Below are positions 1 through 11,000 of a DNA stretch of 64,000 bases, piece by piece. The notes under the pieces were generated by a model. The model did not search any database. It was not told the origin of the DNA and worked only from the letters and a program-made list of their open reading frames with translations. The stretch comes from Entophlyctis helioformis (taxonomy: Eukaryota > Chytridiomycota > Chytridiomycetes > Chytridiales > Chytriomycetaceae). The stretch lies in the NCBI GenBank assembly GCA_025526915.1, contig JAHLKH010000086.1, forward strand, positions 1 through 64,000, given 5' to 3'. The position numbers and the translations under genes were made by a program. Numbering within the stretch: position 1 is the first letter of the stretch; the number at the start of each line of letters is the position of its first letter.

Positions 1-2060
1 GGGGTTGCCCGTCGAGCCTGACGTGTACACGATCATGAACACATCCGATCGAGATGCGGCGTGCTGCTTGTCAGCCGATGCCTGGAATGCGACAACGGCC
101 TTGGTTGATGCGGCTGTCTGGAGAGCATCGGCCGACACCATCACACTCGCACGGTGGATGGCAGCTGCAGCTGGTCGATGTGCTCTTGTTCAGACTCGGT
201 CGACAGCACAACCGTCACGCCGGCATCGGCGAGAATGAACCGGATGCGCTCGGCTGGGAACTTGGAGTCGAGCGGCACAATCGTCGCGCCGGTCTTGAGC
301 ACAGCGAGCAGTGCAAGCGGGAACTCGAGGCATCGCTGCATGATCACTGCGACGCGCGAGCCAACGCCAATGCCGCCAAGTGCGACGATCTGGTTGGCAA
401 GCAGAGTGCCGCACTTGTCCAGTTCGCCATACGTGATCGACTCGTCGCCGTACTCGACGGCCGTCCAGTCGGGATGCTCGACTGCGCGTGCCTCGAAGCC
501 GTGGTGCACTGCCTCGTATGGCAGATCCACAAGCGGTCCGAAGCTGTGTGCATCGAGCAGCTGTGTCTGGGCAAGGGAAAGATCCCACAGCGACTCAATC
601 GACGACTTGGATGCAGTGCGGCTGCAAGCTGGCCGACCGTGAAGTCAAACTCAGCCAGGATCGACGACGCCCTGTGTGTGCGACAGCTGTGCAAAGTCGT
701 ACAGTGCCGTCAGGCTGATGCCAGTTGCACTCGGGAACAGGAATCAGCTCGAATGTGTACGCATATGATCGCGACGATGCTTGGGATGAAGCGTGGCTGA
801 ACGGCAGCTGGGCAGCAGCGTCGCCTGAGAGACGGTCGTCCTCTGGCAGGTTCTCAAACACAAACAGTGTCTGGAACAGCCTGGCGTCCGATGCGAGACC
901 ACTCCACTTCTGCACATCGATCAGACCCGTGTGCGAGTGTGGCAGCATCTGTCCGTGGTCAGACTGCACAGCACGCAGCACATCGGCCGCATCAGTGCCA
1001 TCCCGAGTCGATGCGGACTCTGCACGGCACGGTGTTGATCATGGCTCCAACAATGCTGCAGTCAATGATGCATGTGCGAGTGTCAGTCATCAGCCATGCA
1101 CACACAACCCACAAGCAGCAACATCAGCATGCGACTTACCGGTCGGCACCAGCAACGGGGATCTCGCGGCCAGACAGCACCTGGCCAAACACGACATCGC
1201 TGGATCGCGTGTACTTGCGCAGCGTCATGGCCCATGCCGCCTTGAGGAACACGGCCGCCGTGACGCCTGCCGCTTTGCACGCCGCCTGCATCTGCGCCAT
1301 CGGCAGGCTGCACTCGAGCGACAGCGGCTTGTCCTCGGAGGCATCCTCAGAGTCCCACTTGCCTAGCGACAGTGGCTCGGCTGGTGCAACACCGGCAAGG
1401 TACTCGCGCCAGAACGACTCGGTTGCGGCTGCATCCTGTGCGGCGATGTAGTCCACCACAGACCGGAATGCGGGTCGCTCCTCGAGTGCGTGGCCGCCAT
1501 ACGCTGCAAGCAGGTCTCCCATGATCATCGGCATCGACCAGCCGTCGTACAGCGTGTGGTGGATCGTGAGCACAACAACAGGGTGCGAGTCGGCCGTGTG
1601 GGTCAGCAGCGACAGGCGGATCCAGTTCTTGTCGCCGACGGCAAAGCCACGAGCCTTGTCTTGGTCGAGGAACGCGGCAATGTCCATGCTGGCTGTGAGA
1701 GCAACACGCTCGAGTGCAACATCACGCTCGTCGATGTGCGGCCGCACAACCTGCACAATGCCACCCGTCGATGTCGGCACAAACGATGTGCGCAGGATGG
1801 CGTGGTGCTGCACAAGCGTGCGGAATGCCGCCTCGAGAGCAGCCACATCGATCGCCTGTGTGGCTTGCAGTGGCACCTGGTTGATATACGCCGATGCATC
1901 CTGGATCGTGGCTGCAACCATGCCAGACTGCAGTGGCGTGGCGGGGAATGCGTCCATGGTCGATGCATCCAGTCCGAGTCGGTCGGTCCAGTCGGCTGCA
2001 ATCTCATCGAGCGTGTCCTGAGAGAGAGTGGCAGCCGGCCACACTTGCGTGCCGTCAGAG
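1..2060 (-). other. NRPS module 4 (C4 and start of A4), cut by window edge
   Basis: C4 has IHHTLYDGWSMP and the shared intron (1056-1139). Its last part is out of frame between about 580 and 740. A4 is visible from VDLPYEAVHHGFEAR through the first conserved segment (GIGVGSRVAVIMQRCLEFPL, VPLDSKFPAERIRF) up to the window edge; its core motifs lie outside. It matches modules 1 and 3. Confidence 0.75.
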
Positions 2061-5000
2061 CCAGAGTCGCCAGACGAGACTGCCGTGTCGGCGAGTGCGG
2101 CTGAGCGTGACAGCGTCTGTGTCTTGAACAGCTGCGGCACGGTGATCGGCAGACCCGCACGCTGGCAGGCTGTCGCCGTCTTGATGGCCGAGATCGAGTC
2201 GCCACCGAGTGCAAAGAACGACGTGTTGCGGCCGATAGACTCGACCGGCACGCCAAGCACATCGCCCACACGGCTGCCATGCGCATCTCGGCATCGCTCG
2301 ACAGGCTCTCGACGACAATCACAACGTCCATGGCGGCGAGTGCCTTCTTGTCCGTCTTGCCGTTGGCGTTGGTCGGCATGGCGTCCAGTCCCACAAACAC
2401 GGCCGGCACCATGTACGCCGGCAGGTGCTCGGACACCACATCGCGCAGCTCGTCGGCGTCAATGTCGGCCGGTGTCACAAAGCCAACCAGATGCGTCTTG
2501 TCCTTGACGATCGCTGCCGCCGCCGTCACACGCGGGTGCTTCATCAGTGCGGCTGCAACCTCGTCCAGCTCAATGCGGTATCCCTTGAGCTTGACCTGGT
2601 CGTCGCGGCGTCCAATGATCTCGAAGCGGCCGTCGGGAAGCATGCGTCCGAGATCGCCCGTCTTGAACATGCGGCTGCCACACTTGGCTGCAAACTCGCC
2701 GCTCGCAAACGGATCGGCCAGGAACTTGTCGGCCGTCATCTCGGGAAGGTTGATGTATCCAGGCGACACGCCAATGCCGCCAATGAACATCTCGCCCATC
2801 ACACCAGCAGGAACACGGCGCTGCTGCTCGTCAAGGATGTACGACGCCATGTTCGGGAGAGGGCCGCCGATTGTCACATCTGCAGTTGGTGAAAGAATCG
2901 CTGCATGTGAGATGAGTGTGATCTCCGTCGGTCCATAGAAGTTGGCGAGCTGCGCTTCTTGCGACCACAGATCCTTGAGCTTCGCGGGACACGATTCGCC
3001 ACTGACGGTCAGCGTTTTGATGTTAGGGAACTGCGAAGGCGAGCCGAGATGAGCAAGGCCGGTCGGCGTGATGATGAGTGCGTCGACTGATGCTGCTGTC
3101 TTGAACGCGTCCTCTTCGCGGAGCACAAGAGTGCAGCCGTGGGTCAAAGCAGACCAGGTCTCGCGTTGGCAGGCGTCGAAGCCGATGGCCATGAACTGCG
3201 CAACTCGGTATCCAGGCTGCAATCCCATCAGCCAGCGGTGAATGCGACGACGTTGACAACACCGGCGTGCGGCACTGGCACTCCCTTGGGATTGCCCGTC
3301 GAGCCTGATGTGTACACGATCATGAACACATCCGATCGAGATGCAGCGTGCTGCATGTCAGCCGATGCCTGGAATGCGACACAGCCTTGGTTGATGCGGC
3401 TGTCTTGAGAGTATCGGCCGACACCATCACAACTCGCACGGTGGATGGCAGCTGCAGCTTGTCAATGTGCTCTTGTTCAGACTCGGTCGACAGCACAACC
3501 GTCACGCCGGCATCGGCGAGAATGAACCGGATGCGCTCGGCTGGGAACTTGGAGTCGAGCGGCACAATCGTCGCGCCGGTCTTGAGCACAGCGAGCAGTG
3601 CAAGCGGGAACTCGAGGCATCGCTGCATGATCACTGCGACGCGCGAGCCAACGCCAATGCCGCCAAGTGCAACGATCTGGTTGGCAAGCAGAGTGCCGCA
3701 CTTGTCCATTCGCCATACGTGATCGACTGGTCGCCGTACTCGACGGCCGTCCAGTCGGGATGCTCCACTGCGCGTGCCTCGAAGCCGTGGTGCACTGCCT
3801 CGTATGGCAGATCCACGAGCGGTCCAAAGCTGTGTGCATCGAGCAGCTGCATCTGCGAAGGCGACAGATCCCACAGCGACTCAATCGACGACTTGGATGC
3901 GATGGGATGCAAGCTGGCCGACCGTGAAGTCAAACTCGGCCAGGATCGACGATGCCTGCGTGTGCGACAGCTGTGCAAAGTGTCGCTTCGCCGTCCATGT
4001 GAAGCCGTCAGAGTGCGGGAACAGGATCAGCTCAAAGTCGTACGCATTCGACCGCGACGATGCTTGTGATCCAAGTCTGTTGAACGGCAGCTGGGCAGCA
4101 GCGTCGCCTGAGAGACGGTCGTCCTCTGGCAGGTTCTCAAACACAAACAGTGTCTGGAACAGCCTGGCGTCCGATGCGAGACCACTCCACTTCTGCACGT
4201 CGATCAGACCCGTGTGCGAGTGTGGCAGCATCTGTCCGTGGTCAGACTGCACAGCACGCAGCACATCGGCCGCATCAGTGCCATCCGAGTCGATGCGCAC
4301 TCTGCACGGCACGGTGTTGATCATGGCTCCAACAATACTGCAGTCAAGGATGCATGTGGAGTGTCAGTCATCATCCATGCACACACAACCCACAAGCAGC
4401 AACATCAGCATGCGACTTACCGGTCGGCACCAGCAACGGGGATCTCGCGGCCAGACAGCACCTGGCCAAACACGACATCGCTGGATCGCGTGTACTTGCG
4501 CAGCGTCATGGCCCATGCTGCCTTGAGGAACACGGCCGCCGTGACGCCTGCCGCCTTGCACGCCGCCTGCATCTGCGGCATCGGCAGGCTGCACTCGAGT
4601 GACAGCGGCTTGTCTTCGGAGGCATCCTCAGAGTCCCACTTGCCAGCGACAGTGGCTCGGCTGGTGCAACACCGGCAAGGTACTCGCGCCAGAACGACTC
4701 GGTGGCGGCTGCATCCTGTGCGGCGATGTAGTCCACCACAGACCGGAATGCGGGTCGCTCCTCGAGTGCGTGGCCGCCATACGCTGCAAGCAGGTCTCCC
4801 ATGATCATCGGCAGTGACCAGCCGTCGTACAGCGTGTGGTGGATCGTGAGCACAACAACAGGGTGCGAGTCGGCCGTGTGGGTCAGCAGCGACAGGCGGA
4901 TCCAGTGCTTGTCGCCGACGGCAAAGCCACGAGTCTTGTCTTGACCGAGGAACGCGGCAATGCTCATGTCGGCTGTGAGAGCGACACGCTCGAGTGCAAC

Positions 5001-8000
5001 ATCACGCTCGTCGATCTGCGGCCGCACAACCTGCACAATGCCGCCAGTCGATGTCGGCACAAACGACGTGCGCAGGATGGCGTGGTGCTGCACAAGCGTG
5101 CGGAATGCCGCCTCGAGAGCAGCCACATCGATCGCCTGTGTGGCTTGCAGTGGCACCTGGTTGATATACGCCGATGCATCCTGGATCGTGGCTGCAACCA
5201 TGCCAGACTGCAGTGGCGTGGCCGGGAATGCGTCCATGGTCGATGCATCCAGTCCGAGTCGGTCGATCCAGTCGGCGGCAATCTCATCGAGCGTGTCCTG
5301 AGAGAGAGTGGCAGCCGGCCACACTTGCGTGCCGTCTGAGCCAGAGTCGCCAAGCGAGGCTGCCGTGTCGGCGAGTGCGGCTGAGCGTGACAGCGTCTGT
5401 GTCTTGAACAGCTGCGGCACGGTGATCGGCAGACCCGCACGCTGGCAGGCGGTCGCCGTCTTGATGGCTGAGATCGAGTCGCCACCAAGTGCAAAGAACG
5501 ACGTGTTGCGGCCGATAGACTCGACCGGCACGCCAAGCACATCGGCCCACACGGCTGCCATGCGCATCTCGGCATCGCTCGACAGGCTCTCGACGACAAT
5601 CACAACGTCCATGGCGGCGAGTGCCTTCTTGTCCGCCTGCCGTTCATCCCAAACCGCCATCATCAATGTCATGTGTCAGCGTCATCTTCCTCGTCATCAT
5701 CACTCAAATGACCGCTTCCATCGCTTGCTCACCTTGCCGTTGACGTTCATCGGAATCGTCTCCAACAGCACAATCGCGGACGGCACCATGTACTGCGGCA
5801 GCTTTCCGTGTGCGTGCTCAAGCACCGCCTCAACACCAACACTCGCCGGCGTCACAAATGCAACAATCGCGCCATCGCGCACCATCGTCACAACGCCTTG
5901 CACTCCTGCACACTGCTGCAGCACCTTGGACACCTCCTCAAGCTCAATGCGGTATCCCTTGACCTTGACTTGATCGTCGCTGCGGCCGAGATACTCGATC
6001 TGGCCGTCGGCGTTCCATCGTCCAATGTCGCCCGTGTCGTACATGCGTGTGTCTGGCTGGCTGATGTCCGCCACAAACTTCTCGGCTGTCAAGTCGGGAC
6101 GGTTCAAGTATCCACGCGCAATGCCAACACCGCCAATGAACAGACGGCCCTTGATGCCGACGGGGACTGCGCGCAGCTGATCGTCAAGCACGTAGATGCG
6201 CGTGTTTGCAAGCGGCTTGCCGAGCGTCACATGCGATCCTGGCAGCAGCTGCGATGTCGCTGTTGCGAGAATCGTAATCTCAGTCGGTCCATAGTCCGAG
6301 TACAGCTTGACGTGCTTTGCCCACAGATCAACGAGCGGCTGTGGAGATGCCTCAGCGCCAAGAAGAACGACTTGCAGGTTCGGGTAGTCGAGTGGCGCAA
6401 TCTGCTGCAGACCACTTGGCGAGATCGAAAGCACGTTGGCCTTGGCAATCATGTCCAGAACAGATTCCTTGGCGACCAGGAGCAGAGTCGCTCCGGTCGT
6501 AAGCGCAGAGAACACTTCTTGGAGACAGGCATCGAATCCGACTGTGTATGTCTGCGACATGTTGATGCCTGGTGCCAGATGACTGAAAAGTGGATGGTGG
6601 ACAATGCGCTCGTAGACGCCGCCATGCTCGATCAGCACTCCCTTGGGCAGTCCAGTCGTGCCTGACGTGAAGATGGTGTATGCGAGTGCATCGGCCGTCG
6701 CAATCTCGGCTGCCTTGGTGGTCGGCAGATCCGAGGGAAGAGCGTCCAGCTGGAACACCAGTCCGCCGTACATGGATGGCACGGCGTGTGCTGCTGCCGC
6801 CGTCGTGAGAACATGATCCACATTGCATGACTCGAGCATGTAGCTGATGCGGTCGGCTGGCGTGGATGCCTCGATGGGGACGAATGCAGCGCCAGACTTG
6901 AGCACGCCGAGCAGTCCAACGACAAACTCGATCGACCGCGTCACAATGAGCGCAACAGACACCTCGCGAGTGGCGCCGTGCGACTGCAGCAGATGAGCGA
7001 CCTGGTTGGCGCGTGCATCCAGCTGTGCGTATGTGACGGTCGAGGTGCCGTCATCCAGAGCAGCAGCATCGGCGTTGAGAGCAGCGCACGCCTCAATCGC
7101 GTTGTGCACAAGATCGTATGTGTGCGGCATGACCGGTCCGTGTGCAAACTCGGCAAGTGTTTGCAACTGGGCAGGCGACAGATGCCACAGCGACTCGATC
7201 GACGATGTGGATGAGACTGCAGATGCAAGCTGGCCGACCGTGAAGTCAAACTCGGCCAGGATCGACGACGCCTGTGTGTGCGACATATCCTGAGGGTTGA
7301 ACATCACATACATGAACACGTGTGAGGTGCTTGGCTCGATGTAGACTTCGATCGAGTTGGCCGGTGTGTGGTAGTGTGTCCTCAGCGACTTTAGCTCAAA
7401 CGCATCAGACGATCCACGATCAGGCAGGTTCTGGACAACAACGAGACTGTTGAAGACCTTGGCACGTGCAGAGAGATTTGCCCACTTGGACAGATCGAGG
7501 ACGTTGGTTTGCGAGAACGGCAGGCAGCGCGAGTGGTCTTGCAGCATCGCCTGGAGAACAGAGACCAGACCGTTGTTGCCGTCGCCAAGGCTGGAAAAGT
7601 CGACTCTGCACGGCATGGCGTTCATGAGCGGGCCAATGATACTGCGAGAATGGCAATGGTGTCAGTGTCTATAGGCGAGCAGCTGTCAGGCTGCCAGAGA
7701 AGAATAGAACAAGAGACTCACCGGTCTGCACCAGCAACGGGAATGTCACGGCCAGACGTGATCTGGCCAAACACGACATCGCTGGATCGCGTGTACTTGC
7801 GCAGCGTCATGGCCCATGCCGCCTTGAGGAACACGGCCGCCGTGACGCCTGCCGCTTTGCACGCCGCCTGCATCTGCGACATCGGCAGGCTGCACTCGAG
7901 CGACAGCGGCTTGTCCTCGGAGGCATCCTCAGAGTCCCACTTGCCTAGCGAGAGTGGCTCGGCTGGTGCAACACCGGCAAGGTACTCGCGCCAGAACGAC

Positions 8001-11000
8001 TCGGTTGCGGCTGCATCCTGTGCGGCGATGTAGTCCACCACAGACCGGAATGCGGGTCGCTCCTGGAGTGCGTGGCCGCCATACGCTGCAAGCAGGTCTC
8101 CCATGATCATCGGCAGTGACCAGCCGTCGTACAGCGTGTGGTGGATCGTGAGCACAACAACAGGATGCGAGTCGGCCGTGTGGGTCAGCAGCGACAGGCG
8201 GATCCAGTGCTTGTCGCCGACGGCAAAGCCACGAGTCTTGTCTTGGTCGAGGAACGCGGCAATGCTCATGTCGGCTGTGAGAGCGACACGCTCGAGTGCA
8301 ACATCACGCTCGTCGATGTGCGGCCGCACAACCTGCACAATGCCGCCAGTCGATGTCGGCACAAACGACGTGCGCAGGATGGCGTGGTGCTGCACGAGTG
8401 TGCGGAAGGCTGCCTCGAGTGCAGCCACATCGATCGCCTGCGTGGCTTGCAGCGGCACCTGGTTGGCATACGCCGATGCATCCTGGATCGTGGCTGCAAC
8501 CATGCCAGACTGCAGTGGCGTGGCAGGGAATGCGTCCATGGTCGATGCATCCAGTCCGAGTCGGTCGGTCCAGTCGGCAGCAATCTCATCGAGCGTGTCC
8601 TGAGAGAGAGTGGCAGCCGGCCACACTTGCGTGCCGTCAGAGCCAGAGTCGCCAGACGAGACTGCCGTGTCGGCGAGTGCGGCTGAGCGTGACAGCGTCT
8701 GTGTCTTGAACAGCTGCGGCACGGTGATCGGCAGACCCGCACGCTGGCATGCTGTCGCTGTCTTGATGGCCGAGATCGAGTCGCCACCGAGTGCAAAGAA
8801 CGACGTGTTGCGGCCGATAGACTCGACCGGCACGCCAAGCACATCGGCCCACACAGCTGCCATGCGCATCTCGGCATCGCTCGACAGGCTCTCGACGACA
8901 ATCACAACGTCCATGGCGGCGAGTGCCTTCTTGTCCGTCTTGCCGTTGGCGTTGGTCGGCATGGCGTCTAGTCCCACAAACACGGCCGGCACCATGTACG
9001 CTGGCAGGTGCTCCGACACCACATCGCGCAGCTCGTCGGCATCAATGTCGGCCGGTGTCACAAAGCCAACCAGATGCGTCTTGTCCTTGACAATCGCTGC
9101 GGCTGCCGTCACACGCGGGTGCTTCATCAGTGCGGCTGCAACCTCGTCCAGCTCAATGCGGTATCCCTTAAGCTTGACCTGGTCGTCGCGGCGTCCGATG
9201 ATCTCGAAGCGGCCGTCGGAAGCATGCGTCCGAGATCGCCCGTCTTGAACATGCGGCTGCCACACTTGGCTGCAAACTCGCCGCTCGCAAACGGATCGGC
9301 CAGGAACTTGTCGGCCGTCATCTCGGGAAGGTTGATGTATCCAGGCGACACACCGATACCGCCTGTGAACATCTCGCCCATCACGCCAACAGGTACTCGA
9401 CGCATCTGGTCATCAAGAACGTAGCTGGAAACGCTTGGAAGAGGACGCCCAACAACCATATCGTCACCGGGGAAGAGTCGAATAGAGTGCGAGATCATTG
9501 ATACCTCAGTCGGACCATAAAAGTTCGACAGCTGCGCTTCTTGCGACCACAGATCCTTGAGCTTCGCGGGACACGATTCGCCACTGATGGTCAGCGTCTT
9601 GATGTTAGGGAACTGGCTGGGTGATCCGAGATGCGATAGACCGGTTGGTGTGATGATGAGTGCGTCGACCTTGGAAACGGTTTTGAACGCATCCTCCTCT
9701 CGAAGCACAAGAGTGCAGCCGTGTCCAAGTGACGTCCAGATCTCGCGTTGGCAGGCGTCGAAGCCGATGGCCATGAACTGCGCAACTCGGTATCCAGGCT
9801 GCAGGCTCATGGCCTTTGCCGTGTAGTGATTTAGATTGACGACACCGACATGTGGAACAAGGACGCCCTTGGGATTGCCCGTCGAGCCTGATGTGTACAC
9901 GATCATGAACACATCCGATCGAGATGCAGCGTGCTGCATGTCAGCCGATGCCTGGAATGCGACAACAGCCTTGGTTGATGCGGCGTCCTTGAGAGCATCG
10001 GCCGACACCATCACAACTCGCACGGTGGATGGCAGCTGCAGCTTGTCAATGTGCTCTTGTTCAGACTCGGTCGACAGCACAACCGTCACGCCGGCATCAG
10101 CGAGAATGAACCGGATGCGCTCGGCTGGGAACTTGGAGTCGAGCGGCACAATCGTCGCGCCGGTCTTGAGCACAGCGAGCAGTGCAAGCGGGAACTCGAG
10201 GCATCGCTGCATGATCACTGCGACGCGCGAGCCAACGCCAATGCCGCCAAGTGCGACGACCTGGTTGGCAAGGAGAGTGCCGCACTTGTCCATCGCGCCA
10301 TACGTGATCGACTGGTCGCCGTACTCGACGGCCGTCCAGTCGGGATGCTCCACTGCGCGTGCCTCGAAGCCGTGGTGCACTGCCTCGTATGGCAGATCCA
10401 CAAGCGGTCCAAAGCTGTGTGCATCGAGCAGCTGTGTCTGGGCAGGCGACAGATCCCACAGCGACTCAATCGACGACTTGGATGCAAGTGCGGCTGCGAG
10501 CTGGCCGACCGTGAAGTCAAACTCGGCCAGGATCGACGACGCCTGCGTGTGCGACAGCTGCGAGAAGTCACGCTTTGCCGTCCATGTGAAGCCGTCAGAG
10601 TGCGGGAACAGGATCAACTCAAAGTCGTACGCATTCGACCGCGACGATGCTTGTGATCCAAGTCTGTTGAACGGCAGCTGGGCAGCGCATCGCCTGAGAG
10701 ACGGTCGTCCTCTGGCAGGTTCTCAAACACAAACAGTGTCTGGAACAGCCTGGCGTCCGATGCGAGACCACTCCACTTCTGCACGTCGATCAGACCCGTG
10801 TGCGAGTGTGGCAGCATCTGTCCGTGGTCAGACTGCACGGCACGCAGCACATCGGATGCGTCAGTGCCATCCGAGTCGATGCGCACTCTGCACGGCACGG
10901 TGTTGATCATGGCTCCAACAATGCTGCAGTCAGGGATGCATGTGCGAGTGTCAGTCAACAGCCATGCACACACAAGCCACAAGCAGCAACATCAGCATGC

